DNA from: Progne subis subis
Taxonomy: Eukaryota; Chordata; Aves; Passeriformes; Hirundinidae
Assembly: GCA_022316685.1 (NCBI GenBank)
Contig: JAKJHU010000024.1
Location: 5,030,501 to 5,094,500, forward strand
DNA length: 64,000 nt
Direction of reading: 5' to 3'
The translations under genes and the position numbers were made by a program. Each line of letters starts with the position of its first letter. Within the stretch, counting starts at the first letter, position 1. This document shows, piece by piece, positions 35,270 to 46,706 of the stretch. The notes below the pieces were generated by a model. That model saw only the letters and a list, made by a program, of their open reading frames with translations, was not told the DNA's origin and made no database searches.

Positions 35270-36340
35270 ATGCCCAACGCCTCTTCCTGGAGTGCTAGCT
35301 CGCCTCTGCTGCTGCTCTGGGAGGACTCCTCCGGGACCCGCATCTTTCTGTCGCTGCTCTATGCAGTCTTAGCTATCTCAGGGACTTTATCCAATGTGAT
35401 GGTCATCTATTTAGTCTTCTCCTTCAAGAAGCTGCAGACAACCAGCAATGCCTTCATCGTGAACGGCTGTGCGGCAGACCTGAGCGTGTGCGCCCTGTGG
35501 ATGCCCCAGGAGGCTGTGCTGGGGCTGCTGCCCCCCAATTCGTCCTCCCTTCGCTCGGCGGAGTACCGGCTGCTCCGAGGGGGGCTCCTGGGCCTCGGCC
35601 TCACCGTCTCCCTGGCCTCGCACCTGCTGGTGGCTTTCAACAGGTACGTGCTCATCACCAAGCTGCCCAGCGTGTACCAGGCCCTCTACCAGCGGAGACA
35701 CACGGGCTGCATGATCGGGCTCTCCTGGGCTCTCGCCCTGCTCCCGGTCCCGCTGCTGCCCGGGCTCTGGACCCTGGGCTCTGCCCAGTCGGACGGCAGC
35801 TCTCGCTACACCGCCCTGCTCCTCGCCCTGGCCGTGCTGGGCCAGACCGCGCTGCTGCTCCACTGCTACCTCGGCATCGTGCGGCGGGTGCGGGGCAGCG
35901 CCAAGCGGGTCAGCGTCCTCAACTTCCACCTGCTGCACCAGCTGCCCTTTCCCGCCGCGCCGCCGCCGCCTCGCCGCGCCCAGCGCCGCCTCAGCAGCGT
36001 CTCCGTCCTGCTGCTCTGCTGCGTGTTCCTGCTGGGCACCCAGCCCCTGGTCTGGGTGAGCCTCCTGGGCTTCTTCCTGCGCCCGGCGCCGCCGGCGCTG
36101 GAGGCCGCCAGCTGGCTGCTGCTCTGCTCGCTCTCGGCCCTCAACCCGCTGCTCTACACGTGGCGCAGCGAGGAGTTCCGCCGGGCGGCCCGCTCCGTCC
36201 TGCCCCGCGGCGAGGGCCCGGCCGCCGCCCCTCGCCCCTCCGCCGCCGCCGCGGGCCCCGCCGGCGCCCCGCCCTGCCCGCAGCTGCCGCGGCGCCGGGG
36301 CACGGGGAGCGGCGCCAGCGCCGCGGCCGCGCCGCGCTGA
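35270..36340 (+). CDS. GPR88: GPR88 orphan class A G-protein-coupled receptor
   Basis: An intact single-exon frame of 356 residues, against 384 in human. GPR88 is an orphan Gi-coupled receptor of the plasma membrane and cilia, strongly expressed in striatal medium spiny neurons. Membrane segments lie at about 25-50, 58-80, 103-125, 147-167, 180-203, 243-268 and 278-297. Landmarks are LQTTSNAFIVNGCAADLSVC with the TM2 Asp70, WMPQEAVLGLL, an NRY in place of DRY at 124-126, KRVSVLNFHLLHQLP, LLLCCVFLLGTQPLVWVSL in TM6, and NPLLY at 292-296. N-glycosylation sequons are at Asn3 and Asn90. The start has G at -3, and the N-terminus is short and Ser-rich as in human. Loop 3 (about 226-240) is much shorter than in human, and the tail after 310 is Ala/Pro/Arg-rich. 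Coding GC is extreme in the second half. It sits downstream of CDC14A on the same strand, as in other vertebrates. Confidence 0.97.
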   Translation: MPNASSWSASSPLLLLWEDSSGTRIFLSLLYAVLAISGTLSNVMVIYLVFSFKKLQTTSNAFIVNGCAADLSVCALWMPQEAVLGLLPPNSSSLRSAEYRLLRGGLLGLGLTVSLASHLLVAFNRYVLITKLPSVYQALYQRRHTGCMIGLSWALALLPVPLLPGLWTLGSAQSDGSSRYTALLLALAVLGQTALLLHCYLGIVRRVRGSAKRVSVLNFHLLHQLPFPAAPPPPRRAQRRLSSVSVLLLCCVFLLGTQPLVWVSLLGFFLRPAPPALEAASWLLLCSLSALNPLLYTWRSEEFRRAARSVLPRGEGPAAAPRPSAAAAGPAGAPPCPQLPRRRGTGSGASAAAAPR

Positions 36341-36700
36341 GGGCCCGGGGCAGCGCCGGGACCCCGGCGGCCGCGCGCGGGAACGGGCGCGGCCCCTCAG
36401 GCCGCCCCGCCGCCCCCGCCGGCGGCCGCCGCCCGTCGGGCAGCCGAGCCGCCCCGGCCCCCGCCCCGGCGGCGTTTCTTCCTCTACACGTTCTCCTGTT
36501 GCTCCTTTCTCACCCCGCGCACTTCTTGCCCGCTCCCTCTTCCACCGCACGGCCGGGCAGCCCCGGATGCTTTCCTGAGGGACCGGGACGGGCACTGGGG
36601 CGGGATCTCGCCCGCCCCCTCAGGCCCGCTCCCGGCACGGCTGCTGTCCGCCCCCGGGAGCCGGCCAGGACTCCAGCCAAAGCCGTGGATTTAGAAATCT
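35440..36700 (+). promoter_or_regulatory. CpG island over GPR88 coding exon and early 3' UTR
   Basis: GC content and CpG density rise sharply inside the coding exon and stay very high past the stop codon to about 36680, in contrast to the AT-rich flanks. The peak lies at the 3' half of the gene rather than at its start, so it need not be a promoter. Confidence 0.7.
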
Positions 36701-38070
36701 GGGATAACCGGTAAATATGGCACGTAACTGTTGTTATGCTCTAAAGATTTCGGTACGAGACAGGCACCTAGACAGTTCTTTCTGAGACATATGCAAGTTT
36801 GTTTTTATAAAATCGATGTCATTCTTTCAGCATTTAAAGTAGTTCTTTGAAGTGAGCTCCGTGAACACAAGGTTCGTTTGTGAAGAGCTGGCAGGTGTCT
36901 CATTAGACGCACACGCACACCGGGAGCTGCTTCCTCTCCCCCCGTATACCTGGTCTCTGGGCTCCGTCCAAGACCCTCCTTCGGCTTCCTCTGGCAAACT
37001 TCAGGATGATGCTGTCTGTGGAAAGTGTTAAAACCAGAAACATATGCACCTTTGTGATGATCTGGTTTGGATATTTTGTTTTGAATGCTCTTTAAGGCCT
37101 GTTTAAAAGAGGCCTCTGCCCGTGGGCACTCGATAAAACACAATGCAATATGAAGACTCCATCTAACCTTGTCACCTGTTCAGTTACCAGTTTGTTGTGT
37201 TTCTCTTAAATATATTATCGCAGAAGTATGATTTCACAGCCTCTGCCAGATACAAAATAACAGATTCTGTGTGGCATTTGGAAAGGAGACAGCTCCTCGC
37301 ACCGAAACGGCGGTGGTGAGTGCGGAAGGCCCATTCCTCCCAGGAATGGTCTTAAAATCCTTATGTTTCCTTCTCTGTTGCTTGACTTCCTCCTTCCTCT
37401 CTTCCAACGCAGTTGCTGTTGTTCTCATGGTGATGATACTTAGTGCTGTGTTTGCCTTTTGGCACAAACGTCTGGAAGGAGGTAGTTGTTTTCTGAATCC
37501 ATGGGCATCCACAAGCTGTATCACCTAAACTGCGCTGTCTCGAGAAGAATGGACTCATGGGAAAGTAGGAAACTTTGTCACAACAAGAGTTTGTTGCATT
37601 AAGTGACACAAATTTAGAGCTCTCATGAGGATATTTAAATGATTTTAATAACAAGGGAAAGACATGCAGATAGGTAATAAGATAAAAGGCCTTTCTGCCA
37701 TATTTTATAATGCCCCCCACACTTTGCTCATTTTACCTGATGGAGTTTGAGTTTCCACAGGAAATGCTTTAAGGGAAAGGGAACAATTTAGTGCTTTTCC
37801 CAAGACTGAGACCTGTTAGGTATCTGTGATACAATGATGTATCTAAAAGCCCCATACCAATATTTTGTTTCCCTGCATAAAAAAAACAACTCCATCATCA
37901 TGGAAGAGATAGTTATTAAGGTCAGGATTTGAAAAACACAAAGATTGAAGGCCTCAAAAGTATATTTTTTTTAATTGACATCCTGAAAATGTATTAACAT
38001 CTTGAAAACAGCTTTAGCCACTTGTAAGGACCTGTGGAAAAGTAAAATAAATTTTCTTGTGTCTGAGGCT
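36341..38070 (+). other. GPR88: Probable GPR88 3' UTR
   Basis: About 370 nt of GC-rich sequence follow the stop, then ordinary AT-rich sequence. The first AATAAA after the stop is at 38046-38051, and a GT-rich element (tcttgtgtctg) begins a few nt downstream. This would give a 3' UTR of about 1.7 kb. The end is inferred. Confidence 0.45.
38046..38051 (+). terminator. Candidate GPR88 polyadenylation signal AATAAA
   Basis: Only canonical hexamer found between the GPR88 stop and 38100, with a GT-rich stretch immediately downstream. Confidence 0.45.
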
Positions 38071-41000
38071 TACAGAAAGCTTCTTCCTTCATCTTGGAGA
38101 CAGTGCTCCTCTGAGTGATGGCATCAGAAAGATGGGGAGGGCCAGCAAGGAAACATTGAACATATAAGATATGCAAGATTTATTTTATTAACACTGTGCA
38201 CATATCTCAGAGAGTGAAGGAGCCACTATATCCTTGTAATATCTCATCCTAATTGCAGTGGCTGTGCTTTAGCTGTCTTTGTGTAGCAAGTGGAGAAGGA
38301 AAACTGCTTTGACCTCACGTATCCCAATACTGGAAAATATTGTTGTTCACTTCCAAAATGAAGTTCTACCAAAGGCCACTCAAGGGTAATGCCCTGTTCA
38401 ATTGCAAAATAATCCTTAGTCTGGAACCCACAGAAGAATGCATATTGCCATCCCACCATGCCTGAAGGAACTCAAGACACTTGGTAGAGCTCAATACTGG
38501 GCCCATAAGCAAAAAAAAAGCCCCAAAAAAACCCTCTGAAATAAAAAGTTAGACAATGCCTCTCCCCTGGTTTTGGCTATGAAACACGTTAGTCTGGAAT
38601 TAAAGCAATAACATGTTTCAGAATTCAATGTCCAAACCATCAGATAACTGGAACTTCTGGGCTTCTTCCTTTGCATGCAAGTTAAATCTGAAATGCCTGT
38701 ATTTTATATAGACCACATTTTAAATGCAAACATGTATAAAAATGCTATGATGTACAAAACTCTAGACAGCTATCCTTATGCTATGCATCAATTCCAGAAA
38801 ACAACTGGAAATCTCTTGGAAAGTTTGATGTAATTACATCTGACTGTAAATCTTTGACTGTTTTAATATACTCAGGTGACCTAAATAACATTACACAGAA
38901 AAAAAAAAATTTAAAATAATTAAGAAAGAGTATTTGTCTCAAGATCAGTTTTTCTGAGAAATTACTGCTCTGAAAAGTCCTGTATGCCTTGTTCTATAGC
39001 CATAATCTTTGCATTTCCAGATTGTAAATACTCCATGGTAAATTGCAATGGAAGCTCGGCTTGGCTTAAGTTCTCCTGGCTCTGTGGTACTGCTTCTTGG
39101 TTAAGGAAATGGATTTCATTCTTAGTTTTTGTCATTCTATGTTTTAATTTACAGATGATTTATATGTGTCCTCTGGCAGTTTAACGGTGACTTTTCTTCA
39201 ATGTGAATTTCTGTCATGCTCAAACAACTTATTTACAGACACAAAGGATGTGTTGCCAATTGTCCTTTAGAATGTCTCAACCAAGCTGTTTCAAGAGGTG
39301 TAAGTGAAGATGATGGAAAATCCTGTCAGCAATTCAAATGAGGTTTCCTTGAACTGAGCTGCTCCTTTCCTCTGGTGTTGTGCCGAGCAAGTTGAGCATG
39401 GCCTGGAGCTGCCCCTCCTAGATTGGCTGGCTTTGACAAGTGTTAGCTGGCTTCACGTGCTTTAGACGGGAGGTGAGAGCTCATTAAAGCATTGAGTTTA
39501 CCATGCGGTAGTGATACAGTAGCGCAGATCAGCCACGTTTGCATGCAATAGTTGCCTATTCCTTTGCTTTTTTTTTTTTCTCAGGGCTTCTGGAAACAAA
39601 AGCAGGTAGGAGTTAGTAATAGTCTGGATGAATTGTGGCCAGTTGCACTGATGTGCTTGAAAAGTGCCACTTGGTGTATTATGGCCCAAATAAATCTGCC
39701 GCTCAGTTTGTGGATTGCCCATGAAGAAATGCATTAGGGACCTGCTCTTTGAAAGTAAAATTGTGATGCCTCAAAATAACAGCCTGAGGCATGGGTTATT
39801 TGTGAAAATTTCTTGTAGAGGATGTTCCTGAAGTTAGAATTTGGATTCAGTCTTTTTAAGTCACCCTCAATCCAAAATAGTTATAAAAAGCTATAGAGCT
39901 GCTTTCTAGAATTAGGTAGTTACAAGAGTATGAGTCTCCACCAAAACTGGGCTATCATTGCCCTCAAAAAAGGTGTTTAAAAAAGTACAGGCAGCAAGGT
40001 AAAGCTGGGAAATTATGACAAAGGGAGATGAAGAAGACAGGGCACTAGCAGTTTAATTCTGAGAAACAACACAGAAAAATCTGAAAGCCAGAAGAGGCCT
40101 GGGATTATGATGAAATTAACCATCTCAAATTCTTTGATTCTTTGTATGCAAGGAAATAGAATTCTATGCTTTTCTTAATAAATAAAAACATGCACTTGTA
40201 TTCTCAATTTCTTCCTTTAACAAAGCATTCCATATGCCAGTAAATTTTCTTTAAGCTCTGAAGTCAAAAAGGCATGAGTTGCATTTGCAGTCTTGTGGAG
40301 ATTGCATTCAACAGCAGTGCTGGACTGACAAGCAGAGATAACATTTTAGCTAACCTTCAGATTCAATCAGCCGTAAGCACACTGTGAACCTTTTTTTTTC
40401 CTAACTACCAAGTTGATGCTATTTTTAAAAAAACCCACATACAGATTATTTTCAAATGAAGACATTTAAGTGTAGCATTTCATTAAAGAAAAAAGTGACA
40501 ACATATACTTTAGCTTTCTATTTCATCTTAAATCACATAACTAGATTATTGCAATATTCTTTAAATTCAGAAGTCCCTTTCTCAAATGGCAGCGAAAATA
40601 GCTTTTCTCGTGACTGCTTAACTTCTAAGAAAGCTACTTTTTTTTGCTCTTTTATGTCAATCCTTCCCATGCACTGTCATCATTTTACCAGGGTAATAGT
40701 CTATTTTTTTTCCTTGTCTTTCCCTTTCTTCAGTATCTTCTGTAATTTTCTTCACTAAGGGAGAAGTTCTTGATTCTGCTGATCAGGGCACAACTGCTTG
40801 AGCAGGGTAAGTTTTGGGACACAATTGTAAAATAAGACTAAAGAAGTGATGGACAAACCCTACATAAATTTCTAGTTAAAGAATGAGTAGGTACTGAAGT
40901 TGGGCTTTTACTGTACAGAGCAGTGGACAAATTTTTTGTCTGTTTACAGATATTTGCATTTGAGCAAGGCTGTATAAAAAAGGGTAATATGAAAAAAAAA

Positions 41001-44000
41001 TCCAAAAATAGTTTGAAGGCTGGAGAAAAAAACCTTTTCGGCTGAAGAGTTCAATCGTAGTAACTTAATAAAGGTGAGATCATTACAGAATAAGTACATT
41101 TGTGCAGGTATTCAAACCGATCTACTACCATACATTGTGATCTAATGAGCTTTTCTGGTGTGGAAAACATGACCTTACAGGAAAATAGCTCTGCTTGAAC
41201 AGTGTGGGCCACCTTGTCTGTTTATTGTCAAGGAGTTTTCAATATGGTAAAGGTCGCTGTGCAGCCTGCCCTACACTGAGCCTGGAATGATATTCATGAA
41301 AATAAAGAACTGGAAACAATCCCAAGAAAAAAACCACTTGTGGCTGCTTTCTTGCCTGAAGCTTTGGGTTTCTGAAGAGGCATAAAACCACTCCAGGAAG
41401 GTTAACTCTTTGGTGTTTAGGGAAAGCTGGGATGTCCGATGTCCAACCAGCAAGCCCAGACATCAGGTTTGTCATCAGTTTAGAGCCAAGCTTTTTGCGA
41501 GTTGTTCAGAAGGAAAGCAAACTGCCAGTAGGAAGGGGAGCTCAAGCCAAGCAAGGGAGCTGTGTAGCACCTTAGACTTCACCATGCTGAACTTATCCTC
41601 TTGTAAGACAATGGGTTGAAATAAGGAATAATAAAAATGTGCCTCTGCCAAAATTTTTCAGCATTCTTTAAATGTCTCTTTTTTCTGTACTTCTGTGAGA
41701 TTCACTCCTGCTTCCAAAGTTTTCCTGCCGCTCTAGAATTGACAGCTGATGAAAAACATAATTAGTATTAATTACTGAAGAAACACAAAGGAAGGAAGAA
41801 TAAATCTCATCCTTACTGGGCAGAATCAGCTCTGGTGGTTTAAGAACCAAGACGCACAGAAGAACAGAGCTGGTGTTATTGAAAAGCATCACTTAAGACC
41901 AAAGATGCCTTGTGTTTAGGCTGTCTTCACACCTGCTGTATGACAGTCTCAGGGCAGAACTAAAAACACAGCTATCCTTCAGGCGAGAGCTGCATCCCTC
42001 CTGATCGGTTCTGAAGCTGATGATGTGATGGAGGTGTAATGTCAGTCTCAAAGCAACGAAGTGAGCATTAGCAACAGAGGAAAACTGTGAAAGGGAGAGC
42101 TTGAGAGACAAAGATGATGAGTTGAAAAATAGTCAGTGACACTGAGTTTGATGTCATTTCATTAAACACTGTTCCTGTGATTCTTGATAAACTTTGCATC
42201 TTCCATTCTAAGGTTCAGTGAGATGGCTGTAGCAGTGTTATCGCTGAGGAGCACCAAGGTTTGAACAGAGTTAGTTACCAGAAATATTGTGAAGATATGT
42301 GAGTAGTACTTCTTCATATCTGTGTTTGAGTATTACTCCTCTGTCTTCTGTTGCATGTCACCCATGGCCATCTACACATACTGGAATAGCTTCATTTCAG
42401 GTATGTCCTTATCCATAAAAATACCTCTTTCAATTAATCCTGTTTTATAAAAGTAGTGATAAAAATTTTCAGGGTTTGAAGTGTTCAGCCATATTAGCTC
42501 CTCCAGTGAATGTAATTGTCTCTCATTCAACAGAGCATCTCCCCTTTCTCTAGATTAGTTTTTCTCAGTTTGTGGCATTATTTCTCTCAGACAGATTAAA
42601 TTAAAGAGTTGGTAGGTTGCAACATGGGGGAAAAAAAATAAATAGCCAGCCTCACTACTGCTTCTATTTGATTTCAAGCATTTTTATACCTTTCACTGTG
42701 GCTACTACTAGTTTGGGGTTTTTTTTATATGCGATTTAAATCAAGGCAGCAGAACTCTATTGTGTTAAAAATTGAGATAAATAGAAACACAAAAATTATT
42801 CATTGTATATAAAGAGTAAATATAAGCTCTCTGAATTTCACAGCAGGTATCTTGCTTGACTCTTTGTTGTTTAATGTAACTGTTATGTACATATGAACAG
42901 GATTAGGTCACACGCAGATTTAACAAATGATGGCTCTGAGCTGAATTAAAGGCATGAATTAATTTTCTTTTATCTCATGCATCATTAAATATTGCTGTCT
43001 ACTGATTATCTATATAATACCTGTCACCTGATAGCAACCACGGTCGTTATGGTAATGTCAAGATTATAATTATAGTCCCTTCTGCAATGTAGTCATACTA
43101 TGCTAAAAAAATCCTTGAGATGATAGTGTCCCATGCTTCATTTCAGCCCAAACACAAAAACCTTTTGAGACTGTTGAGGGGAAGATGTTTTGTTACTAAG
43201 TTATTAACATTCGAGAATTATGTACTTACGTGAACATGCATGTATATGTAATTACAAAATATGTAGCCTTTTGGACTATGGCTTTATTTCATTTGAGATG
43301 AACAAAACTTGTCAGAACTTCATATCCCTTGATGGGCATCCCTTTGGCTGAGTTTGGGAATTTAGGAATATTTTTAAAATGGAGTTGCTGCTCAGAGAAA
43401 TATTGTTTGTTTGGCAGCATGTGTCAGTCAGAGTGGTAGATGAGCCCATACCCTTTTGCAGTAGTGCACATGGTGCCCCAGGTGTCGTGGCTGCTCCTCC
43501 CAAGGTCTCTGCTGTGTCAGAAACTGGTGAGCTCTAATGCCCAGAAGCTGATCTGGAGATCAGGACTCCTAGGAGACACATGTTTAGAAGACTGCACAAG
43601 GTTTTGGGTGGCAGAGGGTGGCTTCCCAGAGGATAAAAAAGGTCTGATTTCTGTAGAATGTATGGCAGAACTCTGAGAAAAAAAAAATAAGTCATTGTCT
43701 GGTAACTTCTTCAGATTTTATTAATGAAGTTGGCCTATTTTCTTTTAGATTTCAGAGACAATTTTCATTTAATTATAAAGAAAAATTACTGTCTCATAAG
43801 TATACAAATATATAAACAATCTCTTCCCAAATGTAAAAAAGGTTCTAGGAAAAGCATATTGAGGAATCTGTGTGAATACAACTTGTGGAGCAAGCAATTC
43901 AGAATAAAAACCCACTACATGTAAAACAAAGGGTATTGTAAACATTATCTCATTTAGTAACATCTAACACTATAAATACTATTTTAACCTAATGGATGAA

Positions 44001-46516
44001 ATAACTGATTATATGTTATTCTTTTCTGTAATCTGAAAGTAATTGTGATCAACTTAATCAGGGTAGAATGGCCCATACAAGTTTATATCTGTAAATGGGA
44101 TACCTATAGAAATACTGAAATGTTCTTTTGTTTCTTATTCTCATCACACAGTACTATATTGAAATACTGTTTTCTATTAATTGATTTTGAGAACAAAGTT
44201 GGTGAACTGCTGTCATATGTATTTGGTAGGATTTTGACACCAGTATTTGGTTTCAAACAGAAGTGTAAAGAACAGTTTATGTGCCAGCCATTCTTAGGCT
44301 GGCATAGGTACCTATTGTATAAAGAATTTTGTTCAGATAGTCTATGCACAAACTTTTGGCAAGAATGTCCATAAAAACATTCAGCAATGCTGAATGAAGG
44401 GTGTCTGATGCTGGTGGAAGCTGTCACAGAGCAGTCAGCTGTGTCTGTTGGCTCTTTGGGAATGAGAAGGCTGCTGAGCTGCAGCTGCTCTTTTACAGGG
44501 GCCAGCCAGCGATCTGAGCTCTTCTTCCTCATACAAACCCATTGCAAAAGGCCACAGCTAGCTCCTGCATCTCTCTAAGAGCTGCACATTTATGCCACCT
44601 TTACATGTTCAGTAGCCCATTTATCCTCATCTCTTTGCAGACTTAAGGTGGTTTATGTGGAAAGGAATAAGACCAGAGGAATCTCAATTAATTTTTTAAA
44701 TATTTAGGGATTGAGGCCTTAATATACCCTGATCATTTAAGAAGCTTGTTTGGTTGGTAGAATTAAATGGAAAATCTTTATCTTGACATTCATTCTGAAG
44801 TGAATGTTTTAAGAATCAGCTGTTTTCCTATTAGGCAGTAACAGCATTAGCTACTTAGCATTCCAGTAGTAAGTTCATGTAATGGTGCCAGTGGAGGGAC
44901 ATGGGACACAGCGGGAAATATCTGTATCTCCTGGTAGTAACGAGAACAGCAGTGAACTAGAAAGAAAGATTAAGCAAACTGGATTGGATCTTGTGTAAAC
45001 CTGGCTCACCTGAAGCTGCACAGGACATGAATCAGACCTAGACCTGGAAAAGACTTTTTCTGTTCTACCACTGCAGTTCTTGTTCTGAAGTTATACTCTC
45101 ATTAGAGTGACTGGATTTGTGGTATTCTTGCATAGAGTCAGGTCCTGTGTGCATTGTGAAGGCAAATGAAACCCAGGCATCTTTGAGTGGATCTCAGATT
45201 CCATGTGTATGCAAGAAAGTCCATTACCCTCCCACCACATCATGTGAAGGGAGAAATTTTTTCTAGCATTTTTCCTCTCTAGTCACCTCAATGTTCCAAG
45301 TCTCTTCCAATTTTGCTACTTTGAAAGCAGAGATTTTTTGTAAGAGACAAATGCCTCCAGCAATATGTGAGGATTTGGCCATGCTGTCCTTGCTGTCCTG
45401 TGAAGTATGTATCAGTATTATGATGCCAGAGTTTTTCCAAAGGAATTGATAGCTAGCCTAGAGCATCAGTAAGGATCTTGATTTTCCCATCTTGAAGGGA
45501 AGCAATAAGACCTGTTGCAAAGGAAAATACATGTTTTTGTCACACATTTGGATTATCAAAGAGGGGGTTAATGTCAGTCTCCCATAATTCAGCTGGATGT
45601 CTAGATAAATAATCAACTAACTTGACAATTCTGTTAATGGTTTTTCCCTGGCTTTTCTTTTGCTGCATCACTTTGTGTTCCGCTGGTGGAATTACTGAGG
45701 TCAGGAAAAGCTAGATGGCACTATGGTCCAAAGGGATCATGCGCTGCTGGTGAACAGGGTGAAGCTGTGTGAGCTATCTGGTCTAAAATGCCTCTAGAAT
45801 TCAATAAATATCAGCAAAAACAAGGTCAGAATTTTTGGAGTCGAATTAGGGATAGCACAGGCTGATACAATTAGTTGCCTTTTGAGTTTTATAACACAAA
45901 CAGGCTTAAACTTAAACATATAGAAGTGAAAAAGAAAGCAGATGTAAAATGGCTTTAAGATTGCCTACACAGATAAAGCTGTTAGAAATAGTTTATGCAC
46001 CATTGCCTTAACTTAAGCATATTTGTGATTTTTAAACATATGCTCAGATATTTGTGTTTATATACATTATTATTTGTGGAAGATAAGCTACGTACCACAT
46101 GTGTGCAATTACAGGAAACCAACACACTTGTCTGACTTGTTCTAGCAACCTAGAGGGGAAAAATAATCCACCCCAAAGCACTCATTAAACCTTCCTTTAA
46201 TGACTTTAAGGATAAAGGTAAAGAGACTACACTCCCAAAGTATACATTTCCTTCAGGCATAATCTGGGGTAGTTATTGTTAGATACTCATTAAGTTGTCT
46301 TTATATACGTATATTTTCACTATCATATGTCAGTTTCTCTATTCTCTACTTTGTACTATTTTGTATTTAATGAATATACGTAATTAATGCATTTGTATTT
46401 TTATCAGAAATGAAAGTCAGAAAAAATCTATTAATATAGTTTTTTATTAAAATTGTAAGGCAAACCAAAGCCTTTACCTAACCAGTAATTGCTATTTAAG
46501 AGCAGAAGTAGGCAGC
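38071..46516. other. Gene desert downstream of GPR88, first part
   Basis: AT-rich DNA without recognisable exons, RNA genes or transposons. Two blocks with clustered transcription-factor-like motifs (39340-39560 and 42896-43085) and one perfect 8-bp hairpin (44282-44304) are treated as observations. Confidence 0.7.
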
Positions 46517-46706
46517 TTAAGCTTAAGAACGCCTTAGAAAAATGTCAAAGTTATTGAAACACTAAACAAATAAACAAAAACATCTGTAAGCTTTGGAAGT
46601 CTGTACAAGTAGTCACTTTAAGCTTAAGAATTCCTTAGGAGAATGTCGAAGTTGCTAAAACACAGAACAAATAAACAAAAACATCTGTGAGCTTTCGAAA
46701 TCTGGG
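46517..46706 (+). repeat. 101-bp tandem duplication, two copies
   Basis: Two copies start with the palindrome ttaagcttaa at 46517 and 46618. Both contain acaaataaacaaaaacatct and end near agcttt(g/c)gaa. They differ at scattered sites, so the duplication is not recent. Confidence 0.85.

Noticed and set aside
35411..36595. 394-codon open frame on the minus strand across GPR88
   Set aside because: It is the antisense shadow of a very GC-rich coding exon; its composition is Arg/Gly/Glu/Ala low complexity and it matches no family.
35488..36714. 408-codon open frame on the plus strand, overlapping GPR88 in another frame
   Set aside because: Proline/alanine/arginine-rich frame opened by high GC; the GPR88 frame has clear receptor motifs and this one has none.
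44104..44547. 147-codon minus-strand open frame
   Set aside because: Longest frame in the desert, but no recognisable domain, no splice or promoter context, and it is interrupted by low-complexity parts.
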